From assembly GCF_000238335.3 (NCBI RefSeq), contig NZ_AHCB03000005.1:806001-870000 (forward strand): DNA of 64,000 nucleotides, written 5' to 3'. Positions 52,801-62,090 of this stretch are shown piece after piece; positions within the stretch are counted from its first letter, which is position 1, and every line of letters starts with the position of its first letter. Below the pieces are notes generated by a model that was not told where the DNA came from, ran no database searches, and worked only from the letters and a program-made list of their open reading frames with translations. The stretch comes from Pseudoalteromonas marina (GTDB lineage: Bacteria; Pseudomonadota; Gammaproteobacteria; Enterobacterales; Alteromonadaceae). Position numbers and translations under genes: made by a program.

Positions 52801-53214
52801 AAAGTTTTTGGTGGAGGGAGTGCGTATTTGGAATTAACCAGTGACGATTTACTTGAAAGTGGTGTTAGTATAATGGCACGGCCGCCAGGTAAGAAAAATT
52901 CAACTATTCACTTGTTAAGTGGTGGAGAAAAAGCGCTGACGGCATTATCATTAGTGTTTTCTATATTCAGGCTAAATCCAGCCCCGTTTTGTATGCTGGA
53001 TGAAGTTGACGCACCATTAGATGACGCAAACGTTGTTCGCTTTTGCCGTTTGGTGGAAGAAATGTCACAATCAGTGCAATTTATTTATATAAGCCATAAC
53101 AAAATTGCAATGGAGATGGCGGGGCGTTTAACCGGTGTTACCATGGCAGAGCCGGGTGTATCTCGAATGGTTGCAGTAGATATTGAACAAGCGGTGCAAC
53201 TTGCACACGCATAA
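49810..53214 (+). CDS. smc: Chromosome segregation protein SMC
   Basis: This condensin ATPase has 1134 residues. Walker A (GPNGCGKSNV) is at residues 31-40. Long coiled coils rich in Gln and Glu cover about residues 170-500 and 630-940, interrupted by a hinge near residues 500-620. The C-terminal head has the ABC signature LLSGGEKALTALSL and Walker B CMLDEVDAPLDD. No obvious scpA or scpB lies next to it. zipA and ligA follow, a grouping known from Pseudomonas and Shewanella relatives. Confidence 0.97.
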   Translation: MRLSTIKLAGFKSFVEPTKIPFPDQMTCVVGPNGCGKSNVIDAVRWVLGESSAKNLRGDAMTDVIFNGSTNRKAISQASVELIFDNSLGEQELKSTFADRNQIAIKRLVTRDGQSLYFLNGSKCRKRDITDIFLGTGLGPRSYAIIEQGMISRLIESKPHELRVFLEEAAGVSKYKERRRETQTRIKSTRENLERLLDVRKELQSQLDKLAVQSLDAKKYRELKATERTLKGQVAVLKWQKLHQQQLDKSEQIKKLNEQISFFKTAHSGHDDVLATLEGEVQAQQDKLGDAQHQQHLIHTELTRAEQQKISVKQQIQSLKQSLIKLQQRQTDSLEQKAQQQHICKELDEALQEAIESSLMCEEQVSELSFELEGLQGTKQRSYSNWQTLNEQQQHLTNQVQSQSSEIKHTQQQINHVNEQLSQLNLQLDELKNNNVEQQLAEQKQQRQALTEALAKNQSALAQCEVKLTQQNRQVDETQDNHKTLTQKENELNARIAGLKSALGLDEKVTNSTGVLSQLIVLEGFEPLIEQALKSLTHLSVTEQQSTNSIWPSSQPSLKASLADYITAGVYPDLLTRIGYSEHADLSMLNDDYYIAIMDKKGALHGRNWHVNADSNTDNSLLIKHKQLHAHTDEVIQVKSQLEQVKSELEQYTVIQAELNTEQKALKDVIHQLAQQIAISSTRSDMLTEQVTQHQHQLSKIKTQEQTISASLVQLNKQLDEQTEQYELFVEQQSDLTDETETANDERMLSDKNYSQALSALEQYKAQAHQLSLSQQKARSEWQLSQTKLSHAAQAYEEAKQGAEELVLEIEALLIPEETLSESISTLLEKHQQGEQRLAQLQNDLSQAKDALHTKQASLKNSQGELQGLQEQHQKLTLEEQSLLIKAQAALEPLEELKQSLKAVLETLPDDLTLNAAQNQLTGITNQLDKLGAVNLAAIEEFDVAKQRSEYLDNQLEDLTKALNTLEGAIRKIDTETKTRFKATFDQVNEDFAQLFPKVFGGGSAYLELTSDDLLESGVSIMARPPGKKNSTIHLLSGGEKALTALSLVFSIFRLNPAPFCMLDEVDAPLDDANVVRFCRLVEEMSQSVQFIYISHNKIAMEMAGRLTGVTMAEPGVSRMVAVDIEQAVQLAHA

Positions 53215-53288
53215 ATTTTTATAACACGTGTATTAGTTTTTAATTACTATACAGGTTTTAGGCATAACAAATAATAAAAGGTGAGGGG

Positions 53289-54056
53289 ATGGCCGAACAA
53301 TTAAGATGGGTTTTAATCATTATCAGTGTGATTGTCATTGGTGGCTTATTAGTCCATGGTTTATGGTCTGTAAGAAAAAAAGAGAGCCCAGATACGTCCG
53401 TTAATGAACGGGTTGAACCACTCCAAGAAAGCCAAACAGCTTCCTCTCATTCATATACTCAAAAAGCTGAGCCAAAAGAGCCGGTAATTAGTGAGCGTGA
53501 CGAACCACAGCTAGGTGAACTTAACTTTGATGCTAATGAGCCTCAAATTGAGCCCAGCGCGCCAGAGGTTCCTATTGAAGATGACCTAAGTGTTGTTGAC
53601 GATTTAGAGTCGGTTGAGCAAACTAATGAACAACCAAAAGAGCCAGTACCCGATTTTGTTATTGTACATATACAAATGCCAGAAGGGTTAACTATGCAAG
53701 GCAGCAAGTTATTACCTGCTGTGAATACGCTTGGTTTTAAATATTCTGAAGAAGGCTTTTTTAATCGTCATTTAGACCCTGCAGGCCAAGGACCAGTGTT
53801 GTTTAGATTAGTTAATATGTACAACCCAGGAACGTTCGATATAGACAATATGGAACAGTTTAGCACCGCAGGTGTTAGCTTATTTATGACCTTGCCGTGT
53901 GACGGTGACGGACTAGCAGCCTTTAATATGTTGCACAGTGCGGCTAAAAAAATAGCCGACGAATTTGGCGCGCACATATTAGACGCAGAACGCGAAGAAA
54001 TGAGTGTTGAGCGTGTAAGGCAATATGTTGAGCAGGTTCGTGCTTTTTCAGCGTAA
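53289..54056 (+). CDS. zipA: Cell division protein ZipA
   Basis: ZipA anchors FtsZ to the inner membrane at the division site. It has 255 residues. Residues 6-26 (RWVLIIISVIVIGGLLVHGL) form the membrane anchor. An acidic and proline-rich linker follows (about 30-125). The C-terminal FtsZ-binding domain begins at DFVIVHIQMPEGLTMQGSKL and includes DNMEQFSTAGVSLFMTLP. GAGGGG lies just before the ATG. A terminator separates it from ligA. Confidence 0.94.
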   Translation: MAEQLRWVLIIISVIVIGGLLVHGLWSVRKKESPDTSVNERVEPLQESQTASSHSYTQKAEPKEPVISERDEPQLGELNFDANEPQIEPSAPEVPIEDDLSVVDDLESVEQTNEQPKEPVPDFVIVHIQMPEGLTMQGSKLLPAVNTLGFKYSEEGFFNRHLDPAGQGPVLFRLVNMYNPGTFDIDNMEQFSTAGVSLFMTLPCDGDGLAAFNMLHSAAKKIADEFGAHILDAEREEMSVERVRQYVEQVRAFSA

Positions 54057-54080
54057 CAATTTGTAATATATAATTTTTAC

Positions 54081-54115
54081 AAGCCACTGGGCGATATCGT
54101 CAAAGTGGCTTTTTT
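54081..54115 (+). terminator. Terminator of zipA
   Basis: AAGCCACT (54081-54088) pairs with AGTGGCTT (54104-54111) and is followed by a T run. The 15-base loop contains its own small CGATATCG palindrome. Confidence 0.82.
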
Positions 54116-54133
54116 ATGTTTTTTGAGGTTTAA

Positions 54134-56152
<2,019 letters not shown>

Positions 56153-56162
56153 GAAAGTAGTA

Positions 56163-56684
56163 ATGAGCCAATACGGACCTCAATACTGGGATAAATACGG
56201 GAGTTATCGCACGCCTGTTGCGTTTCACTTAAGTTTAGTGGTGTTGCTGCGTGCTTATTTTATTTGGGTTATTGCGGCACTGAGCCGACGACCAGAGCTT
56301 GACTTAATGTCGTTATTTTTTAGATCTAAAAGCGACTTTTTTATTGCTATTGCCATTGGCAGTATTGCGATATTACCTACGTTGTTATTTTGCTTGCGCC
56401 GCCCTCGCGATTCACATAAAGCCACTGACAGATTAGCGAGTATTTGGCGGCATATGCGCTGGCCATTAATTGTATGCGCGCTAATAGATTTAACGTGGCT
56501 AATAGTACAAGCGGCACATAGCCATTACCGGTTTTCACTTTTTTTAGCGGTGCAAATGGTTATTGTTTTTTGGGTGCTTTGGTATTTAGTTAAAAGTCGT
56601 TATTTAACCGTGTTTTTTAAAGATTGGCCTGAGCCAACAGAAAAAGCATCAGATGACAAAAAAGATCTTAAAAAGGATTCATAG
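56163..56684 (+). CDS. DUF2919 membrane protein
   Basis: This 173-residue protein has four predicted membrane helices. The start PQYWDKYGSYRTPVAFHLSL and the later RRPELDLMSLFFRSKSDFFI fit DUF2919 (YfeZ-like). Its function is unknown. The C-terminus is a charged cytoplasmic tail (EKASDDKKDLKKDS). It begins 10 bases after ligA and shares one base with the next gene (TAGTG). Confidence 0.82.
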   Translation: MSQYGPQYWDKYGSYRTPVAFHLSLVVLLRAYFIWVIAALSRRPELDLMSLFFRSKSDFFIAIAIGSIAILPTLLFCLRRPRDSHKATDRLASIWRHMRWPLIVCALIDLTWLIVQAAHSHYRFSLFLAVQMVIVFWVLWYLVKSRYLTVFFKDWPEPTEKASDDKKDLKKDS

Positions 56685-57130
56685 TGGACGCAGTAAACAA
56701 AAAAATAGCATTAATCATTGCACTCATCGGTTTTGTGCTTATTGGTTTAATGTTTGCTTTTGAGTTGTTTGAAGTTATGTGGTTTAAAGTGTTGATAGGA
56801 GTTTGGGTGTTTGTATTTTGTTCAAGCATGTATAGGCTTACACCACTATTTAAAGCGCGAAACCGTTTAGAGCACTTTGTTCAACGCGATGCGCAGCACT
56901 TACTAGTGTTTAGCCTAATGGGCTTTTTTGATAAAAAACATGGTCCAAATTGGTTGGTTATACAAAGTATTGAGCGCGTAGTGAGTAAAGATGACGAGCT
57001 AATTATTTGTAGCAATAATGACCGGCAACTAAGTGTTAGCTTACCCGTTAAAAAAGCGGAATTAGAGGCGTTTATGCAGCGTATTTTTACTACTGCAGAA
57101 AAGCAAACCATTACCTTTGAACAAGCTTGA
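56684..57130 (+). CDS. Small membrane protein of unknown function
   Basis: I do not recognise this 148-residue protein. Residues 8-28 (IALIIALIGFVLIGLMFAFEL) and 33-50 (FKVLIGVWVFVFCSSMY) are membrane segments, followed by a soluble domain that ends near QTITFEQA. The start is GTG, overlapping the DUF2919 stop by one base (TAGTG), so it is translated with that gene. The pair may form a membrane complex. Confidence 0.7.
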   Translation: MDAVNKKIALIIALIGFVLIGLMFAFELFEVMWFKVLIGVWVFVFCSSMYRLTPLFKARNRLEHFVQRDAQHLLVFSLMGFFDKKHGPNWLVIQSIERVVSKDDELIICSNNDRQLSVSLPVKKAELEAFMQRIFTTAEKQTITFEQA

Positions 57131-57261
57131 TCGTGGCGTCATTCATCCACGTAACAATAAAAAGATTTAGCCATATAACCTGATCTTTGTTTTATATAAA
57201 TTAATTATCTAGAGGCCAGATTATACACCCTATTCGTAATACAGGTTTTCATGAGGTTACT

Positions 57262-57702
57262 ATGTTGAAATGGAAAGATGTGATTAACTTTGCCAATAAT
57301 GGCAACCCTGCACCCAGTAAAAAAGTCATTAAAACCGATGAACAATGGCGTGAACAATTATCAGAAAACGAATACTACGTAACTCGTATGAAGGGGACAG
57401 AGCGTCCTGATATGTCTGGCAGTTGTACATTACTAGAGCCCGGTAAATATGTGTGTGTTTGTTGCGATAATTTATTGTTTGATGCTGACGAAAAATTTGA
57501 AAGCGGAACAGGCTGGCCTTCATTCACTCAGCCAGCAACGATAGAAGCAATTGGCTATGTACGCGACGTCAGCCATGGCATGGAGCGTGTAGAGGTTGTA
57601 TGCAACGTGTGTGATGCGCATTTAGGGCATATATTTCCAGATGGACCACTACCGACGGGCCTTCGATACTGCGTTAATGGTGCAGCAATGAAAAAGCTTT
57701 AG
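57262..57702 (+). CDS. msrB: Peptide methionine-R-sulfoxide reductase
   Basis: This enzyme repairs methionine-R-sulfoxide in proteins. It has 146 residues. The catalytic residue is Cys137 in GLRYCVNGAAM. The structural zinc is held by Cys65 and Cys68 (CVCC) and by Cys114 and Cys117 (CNVC). GTGWPSF is intact. There is no signal peptide, so it acts in the cytoplasm. GAGG precedes the ATG. The stop codon overlaps the stop codon of the convergent TPR gene by a few bases. Confidence 0.97.
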   Translation: MLKWKDVINFANNGNPAPSKKVIKTDEQWREQLSENEYYVTRMKGTERPDMSGSCTLLEPGKYVCVCCDNLLFDADEKFESGTGWPSFTQPATIEAIGYVRDVSHGMERVEVVCNVCDAHLGHIFPDGPLPTGLRYCVNGAAMKKL

Positions 57703-59363
57703 TCTTTGAGGTTTAGCTTCATCTCTTTTGCTTGATTCATAATTTTATCTAAGCGCTGCGCTTGATCTGCTGGCAGGTCAGATTTGTCCAATAAGGCGTA
57801 GCATTTTTTAGCAAGCCCTATATTCAATGAGCTGCCACTTTGCTTGGTCGAATCAAACAAGCATTGTAATAAATTAAGTGCAATGCTTTGATTGCGTGGC
57901 ATAACTCTAAACGCATGCGTAAATGCTTCAAGTGCTGTGTTTAATTGCCCTTTGTTAAATTGGGTTACCGCATGGTTATTAAGTTCTTTTGGCCCCATTT
58001 TAATGTCACGTCGTTCGCTTTGTTGTTGCTGTATATAGCGTAAGTAGGTGGGTTCGCTGGTATTTGGGTGTCTTTCACAATGATTAATTATTTGCGAAAA
58101 TAACATTTGCGCCTTTTGATGAAACCCTAGCTCATGAAAGGCTTTTGCTTTATCAAGTGCGCCATCTACTGAGCGTATTATAGAGTCGTCATCTTCTAAT
58201 TGTTCAATGAGCTTTTTAGCTTTTTGATGCTCATCTTTTAAATAATGAAGCCGCGCATTAAGCACATCAATTTGCGATTGATTCGTACTGTTAGGAAATT
58301 GGGTTTTTAAATCGTTTATATACTTATTTGTCTGCCTTGAAATTCGCTGCACTTGATCGGTTTGATCCGTTGTTAACGCAAAATCGATTCCTGCTCGAGC
58401 CGCATTTAAGTAAATGTCGGGATGATCGTAAATAGAGTGCTTAGCAAAGTTTGCTATATCTTTTTGTGTAAGGTAATTTTTTTCGTAGTCGTGGTTAATT
58501 AACGAGACCGTACTTAACGATTTTTGACGCGATATATTACGAGGTGCAATTGTGGCAGCTTGACTCAAAAAATCTTGTGCCAATTCAAATTGATTGAGTT
58601 TTATTTCTAACCGGCCTAGTAAGTCTAATGCAACAAGGCGTGTTTCTTGACGTTCTAGCATGGTTTTTAACATGCGCTGCGCCAAAATGTGCTCGTTGTT
58701 GGCTATAAGCGCTTCAACTAGCCCCACCTTTGCCCAGGCAAACTTTTGAATGTCGAGCACGGATTTAAAAAAATCTTTGGCCTCTTGAGCCCGCTTTAAC
58801 CGAAGAAGAGCGTCACCTTTCAGGCGAAGTAAGATAGGGCTGTAATTATTGTCTTTTCTTTCAAGTGCGGCATCAATATATTTTACTGCTTTTGAATCAT
58901 TGCCATCATCAATAAGCGTGAATACGGTTTGAAGATCGTGTTTGCGCTTTAAAATACGTTCAATTCGGGTTTTGAGTTCTTGCCCTGTAAAAGGTTTAAC
59001 TAAAAAATCATCCGGTTGAAGCTCAAGTACACTGTGTACTAATGAGCCACTTGTTTCAGCTGAAATAAAGATAAAGCCAGTGGAGTTTTTTATAAGTTTT
59101 TTTACTCTTAGCTCTTCGTACAATTGGTAACCGTCTTGGTGTTTGTTTAAATTAAACGAACAAACAATTAAATCAAACGATTCACTTAAACATTGCTCTT
59201 TGGCTGAATTTGCATGATCGGCAAAACTCAACTGCCGAAAGCCGAGCCTTTCTAACGATTGTTTCATATAGCTTTGAGCAAGCGGTTGCTCTTCGACTAT
59301 TAGTATTTTGGCTTTTGAAAATATCTTAGTTGGCATTGGCTTAAGCGTTATCACTTTTAACAC
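57699..59363 (-). CDS. Pseudo-receiver and TPR-repeat protein
   Basis: This 554-residue cytoplasmic protein has an N-terminal receiver-like domain (residues 18-135) followed by many TPR-like helical repeats (about 165-545). The receiver is degenerate: the usual acidic pair reads VEEQ, and the phospho-acceptor position holds Ser69 (LIVCSFNL in place of a CDxxL pattern), while Lys123 (LVKPF) is kept. It is therefore unlikely to be controlled by ordinary phosphorylation. The start may be GTG at 59363 or ATG at 59336. No kinase lies nearby. Its function is unknown. Confidence 0.85.
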   Translation of the reverse strand: MLKVITLKPMPTKIFSKAKILIVEEQPLAQSYMKQSLERLGFRQLSFADHANSAKEQCLSESFDLIVCSFNLNKHQDGYQLYEELRVKKLIKNSTGFIFISAETSGSLVHSVLELQPDDFLVKPFTGQELKTRIERILKRKHDLQTVFTLIDDGNDSKAVKYIDAALERKDNNYSPILLRLKGDALLRLKRAQEAKDFFKSVLDIQKFAWAKVGLVEALIANNEHILAQRMLKTMLERQETRLVALDLLGRLEIKLNQFELAQDFLSQAATIAPRNISRQKSLSTVSLINHDYEKNYLTQKDIANFAKHSIYDHPDIYLNAARAGIDFALTTDQTDQVQRISRQTNKYINDLKTQFPNSTNQSQIDVLNARLHYLKDEHQKAKKLIEQLEDDDSIIRSVDGALDKAKAFHELGFHQKAQMLFSQIINHCERHPNTSEPTYLRYIQQQQSERRDIKMGPKELNNHAVTQFNKGQLNTALEAFTHAFRVMPRNQSIALNLLQCLFDSTKQSGSSLNIGLAKKCYALLDKSDLPADQAQRLDKIMNQAKEMKLNLKD

Positions 59364-59588
59364 AGACTATAATCAACAGTTTAGCTGGTTACAAGGGAAT
59401 TTAAATGTTAGTTGTATTTATTAGGTAATTCGGTTTAACTAATACGTTTGTATGGTCATAAAATGCCATTTTTATTCAGTGCTGTAATGACGTCTTAATA
59501 AGGGGGGCTTTTTTATAATAGATTTAATTATTAGAATGGGTATTGAATAAAAATAATTGAGAGTGGGTATTAAAGGAGTAGTTACATG

Positions 59589-59655
59589 CGGTGGGTGATA
59601 CTGGAATTGAACCGGTGATCTTCGCCATTACTTGTAAAGAAAGGCGATGCTTTTT
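59589..59655 (-). pseudogene. Decayed tRNA-Val relic A
   Basis: The 3' half of tRNA-Val is recognisable (acceptor 3' strand, T arm with GAATTGAACCGG and part of the anticodon stem), but the anticodon loop carries an insertion and the 5' half is missing. Its flank resembles that of Val copy 1, which suggests a decayed duplicate. Confidence 0.75.
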
Positions 59656-59734
59656 TATAACTTATTTATTCTAGTAATCATTTAATAAAAATAGGAAAGG
59701 AATTGAAAATAGGTATCGAAGAAGTATTTATATG

Positions 59735-59810
59735 TGGTGGGTGATACTGGACTTGAACCAGTGACCCTCGCCTTGTAAGGGCGATGCTCTCCCAACTGAG
59801 CTAATCACCC
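59735..59810 (-). tRNA. tRNA-Val(TAC), copy 1
   Basis: A 76-base cloverleaf with acceptor GGGTGAT/ATCACCC, anticodon TAC and encoded CCA. Outside the gene, TTATATGTGG (59728-59737) and CCACATATAA (59809-59818) are exact complements. Confidence 0.97.
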
Positions 59811-59864
59811 ACATATAATAGGTATTACTTTTTTAAACTTATTAATTAATCGCTTAGTATAATT

Positions 59865-59940
59865 TGGTGGGTGATACTGGACTTGAACCAGTGACCCTCG
59901 CCTTGTAAGGGCGATGCTCTCCCAACTGAGCTAATCACCC
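59865..59940 (-). tRNA. tRNA-Val(TAC), copy 2
   Basis: Same body as copy 1. The enclosing inverted repeat is TATAATTTGG (59858-59867) with CCAAATTATA (59939-59948). Confidence 0.97.
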
Positions 59941-59973
59941 AAATTATATATTTAATATGCACCATTCTAAAAA

Positions 59974-60049
59974 TGGTGGGTCGTACTGGACTTGAACCAG
60001 TGACCCTCGCCTTGTAAGGGCGATGCTCTCCCAACTGAGCTAACGACCC
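59974..60049 (-). tRNA. tRNA-Val(TAC), copy 3, variant acceptor stem
   Basis: The acceptor stem is GGGTCGT/ACGACCC, two compensated base-pair changes from copy 1; the rest is identical. The outer repeat is ATTTAATATG (59950-59959) with CATATTAAAT (60049-60058). An inner hairpin CACCATT/AATGGTG (59960-59978) includes the CCA end. Confidence 0.96.
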
Positions 60050-60094
60050 ATATTAAATTTTAAAACGCGACTATCAATATAATAGATTTATATG

Positions 60095-60170
60095 TGGTGG
60101 GTGATACTGGACTTGAACCAGTGACCCTCGCCTTGTAAGGGCGATGCTCTCCCAACTGAGCTAATCACCC
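60095..60170 (-). tRNA. tRNA-Val(TAC), copy 4
   Basis: Same body as copy 1. The enclosing repeat is 12 bp: ATTTATATGTGG (60086-60097) with CCACATATAAAT (60169-60180). Confidence 0.97.
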
Positions 60171-60201
60171 ACATATAAATTAAAAAGCTACTATTAAAAT
60201 A

Positions 60202-60287
60202 AATAGTACTGGACTTTAACCAGTGAACCTCGCCGTTACTTGGAAGTAGCGGTTATGCTCTCTTTTTTCTAAACTGAGTAATGACCC
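60202..60287 (-). pseudogene. Decayed tRNA-Val relic B
   Basis: TACTGGACTTTAACCAGTGA matches the T-arm region with one change in the loop. The anticodon arm and D arm are heavily altered, and the CCA end and much of the acceptor stem are lost. It lies downstream-adjacent to Val copy 5 in the direction of transcription. Confidence 0.75.
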
Positions 60288-60321
60288 ATTTAGATTTTTG
60301 TAATATGCACCATTCTGAGAA

Positions 60322-60397
60322 TGGTGGGTCGTACTGGACTTGAACCAGTGACCCTCGCCTTGTAAGGGCGATGCTCTCCCAACTGAGCTAACGACCC
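60322..60397 (-). tRNA. tRNA-Val(TAC), copy 5, variant acceptor stem
   Basis: Same variant acceptor stem as copy 3 (GGGTCGT/ACGACCC). The outer repeat is TTGTAATATG (60298-60307) with CATATTACAA (60397-60406). The inner hairpin CACCATTCT/AGAATGGTG (60308-60326) covers the CCA. Confidence 0.96.
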
Positions 60398-60440
60398 ATA
60401 TTACAATTTAAACTACTATTTTTATAATCGATTTTATATG

Positions 60441-60516
60441 TGGTGGGTGATACTGGACTTGAACCAGTGACCCTCGCCTTGTAAGGGCGATGCTCTCCCA
60501 ACTGAGCTAATCACCC
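60441..60516 (-). tRNA. tRNA-Val(TAC), copy 6
   Basis: Same body as copy 1. The enclosing repeat is 11 bp: TTTATATGTGG (60433-60443) with CCACATATAAA (60515-60525). Confidence 0.97.
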
Positions 60517-60547
60517 ACATATAAATTAAAACACGACTATTAAAATA

Positions 60548-60634
60548 AATAGTACTGGACTTTAACCAGTGAACTTCTCTGTTACATGTAAGTAGCAGTG
60601 ATGTTCTCTTTTTCTATATGAACTTAGCGTCCGT
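60548..60634 (-). pseudogene. Decayed tRNA-Val relic C
   Basis: It shares TACTGGACTTTAACCAGTGA with relic B and is even further altered in the anticodon and D arms. The segment holding Val copies 5-6 and relic C repeats the one holding copies 3-4 and relic B at about 347-bp spacing. Confidence 0.75.
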
Positions 60635-60664
60635 ATAGAATTTAGATGCGAACACTTTTAAAAG

Positions 60665-60740
60665 TGGTGGGTGATACTGGACTTGAACCAGTGACCCTCG
60701 CCTTGTAAGGGCGATGCTCTCCCAACTGAGCTAATCACCC
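60665..60740 (-). tRNA. tRNA-Val(TAC), copy 7
   Basis: Same body as copy 1, first in transcription order. The outer repeat is TTTAGATGCG (60641-60650) with CGCATCTAAA (60740-60749). An inner palindrome CACTTTTAAAAGTG (60653-60666) reaches into the CCA end. Confidence 0.97.
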
Positions 60741-60782
60741 GCATCTAAACAACTTCACATTGCTGCGTTGTTGTGGGGCGCT

Positions 60783-60810
60783 ATTATAGATAGAGTTGAA
60801 AATGTGTCAA
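60783..60810 (-). promoter_or_regulatory. Promoter of the tRNA-Val array
   Basis: On the minus strand, perfect TTGACA (60805-60810) and perfect TATAAT (60783-60788) are separated by 16 bases. The discriminator AGCGCCCC follows the -10 box. The start would be near 60776, about 35 bases before Val copy 7. Confidence 0.9.
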
Positions 60811-61383
60811 CACTTGAATGACAAAAATGTACTGAATGAAGGTTTTATAAACAACAAGATATGGCGGGCGTCTATTTTATAGGCAAAACATGTTCAGTAA
60901 CGTAATTGTGTGGTGTATTTGTGGTGTTTATAACTCACATTAGTGGTTAATCTAGTTTTTTTGGGGGAATACACAAGCGATCACTTTTAATTGTTGAACA
61001 TTTAAACCTTCTATAATAAGAATATATATTTTGTTACCTCTCTAAAAAGTCATAACAAATAAAATAGAAAAAGTATTTTAAAGTGTAACTATAAAAAGCA
61101 TGTGTGTTTTACTACATTTACCCAACTGGCCTGTTGATATGAAAGTGGGATGTTAGGTCGGTAATTTATAAATTATATTTGCAATGTTTGAATTGCATAT
61201 AAATGTATACCTTTTGAGGGTAGGGTAGTGAACTACAATTCACTGACTAGCAACGCTACATAAAATAAAAGTGTAGGGGAGTCGCATTAGGGCAATGATT
61301 TTAATCAAATTGTGTTTTTTAGCATGCTTGATAGCCAGTTTGTTGAAAATTAAACCATTTAAATAAAGCTGGATAAAAAACTG

Positions 61384-61412
61384 TTGACTTTATTTTGGGT
61401 GGTGCATAGAAT
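61384..61412 (+). promoter_or_regulatory. Promoter of the tRNA-Ala/tRNA-Glu cluster
   Basis: TTGACT (61384-61389) and TAGAAT (61407-61412) are separated by 17 bases. The discriminator GCGCCCCGC follows directly. The start would be near 61419, about 50 bases before tRNA-Ala. Confidence 0.85.
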
Positions 61413-61468
61413 GCGCCCCGCACTAAGCAATACACGACGTAGTTATTACGGCGAGTGTTGATTAAGTT

Positions 61469-61544
61469 GGGGCTATAGCTCAGCTGGGAGAGCGCTTCGC
61501 TGGCAGTGAAGAGGTCTGCGGTTCGATCCCGCATAGCTCCACCA
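61469..61544 (+). tRNA. tRNA-Ala(GGC)
   Basis: This 76-base tRNA has acceptor GGGGCTA/TAGCTCC (one G-U pair), anticodon GGC in the loop CTGGCAG, and the G3-U70 identity pair of alanine tRNAs. CCA is encoded. Confidence 0.96.
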
Positions 61545-61580
61545 ATTATCAGTGTTTGTCCTAGGGTAGCAGTTTTCTGC

Positions 61581-61656
61581 GTCCCCATCGTCTAGAGGCC
61601 TAGGACACCGCCCTTTCACGGCGGTAACAGGGGTTCGAATCCCCTTGGGGACGCCA
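61581..61656 (+). tRNA. tRNA-Glu(TTC), copy 1
   Basis: This 76-base tRNA has anticodon TTC in the loop CTTTCAC, acceptor GTCCCCA/TGGGGAC and encoded CCA. Its leader differs from those of copies 2-5. Confidence 0.97.
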
Positions 61657-61797
61657 TCTAGTTTTAAGCTAGAGGTGGTTTTACCAAGAGAATAGCGTAA
61701 CAATTAAAGCTCGAGTCTTTAATTGTATTATATGCATTACCTTAGCAACTCATGATGTGAGTCAAACTCATCAAATGTCCTAGTGACACATTTATGT

Positions 61798-61873
61798 GTC
61801 CCCATCGTCTAGAGGCCTAGGACACCGCCCTTTCACGGCGGTAACAGGGGTTCGAATCCCCTTGGGGACGCCA
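61798..61873 (+). tRNA. tRNA-Glu(TTC), copy 2
   Basis: Identical body to copy 1. A leader hairpin GACACAT/ATGTGTC (61785-61800) includes the first three bases of the tRNA. Confidence 0.97.
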
Positions 61874-62014
61874 TCTAGTTTTAAGCTAGAGGTGGTTTTA
61901 CCAAGAGAATAGCGTAACAATTAAAGCTCGAGTCTTTAATTGTATTATATGCATTACCTTAGCAACTCATGATGTGAGTCAAACTCATCAAATGTCCTAG
62001 TGACACATTTATGT

Positions 62015-62090
62015 GTCCCCATCGTCTAGAGGCCTAGGACACCGCCCTTTCACGGCGGTAACAGGGGTTCGAATCCCCTTGGGGACGCCA
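62015..62090 (+). tRNA. tRNA-Glu(TTC), copy 3
   Basis: Identical to copy 2, including the leader hairpin and the spacer. Confidence 0.97.

Larger units (their letters stand above)
60741..61468. other. Non-coding gap between divergent tRNA clusters
   Basis: These 728 bases contain the Val-array promoter on the left and the Ala/Glu promoter on the right. The middle is AT-rich. I noted only a small AGTGAA/TTCACT hairpin at 61227-61244. I see no tRNA, no plausible protein and no RNA family I can name. Confidence 0.5.

Noticed and set aside
59735..60740. Evenly spaced near-identical repeats that could suggest a CRISPR array
   Set aside because: The repeats are complete tRNA-Val cloverleaves with CCA ends. 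Spacers are uneven, and no cas gene is in the window.
59589..60740. tRNA-flanking repeats as attachment sites of an integrated element
   Set aside because: No integrase, phage or mobilisation gene is near. The repeats enclose single tRNAs and not a cargo region.
61319..61703. Minus-strand frames over tRNA-Ala and tRNA-Glu
   Set aside because: They are antisense readings of tRNA genes and the spacer, with no ribosome site and no recognisable domain.
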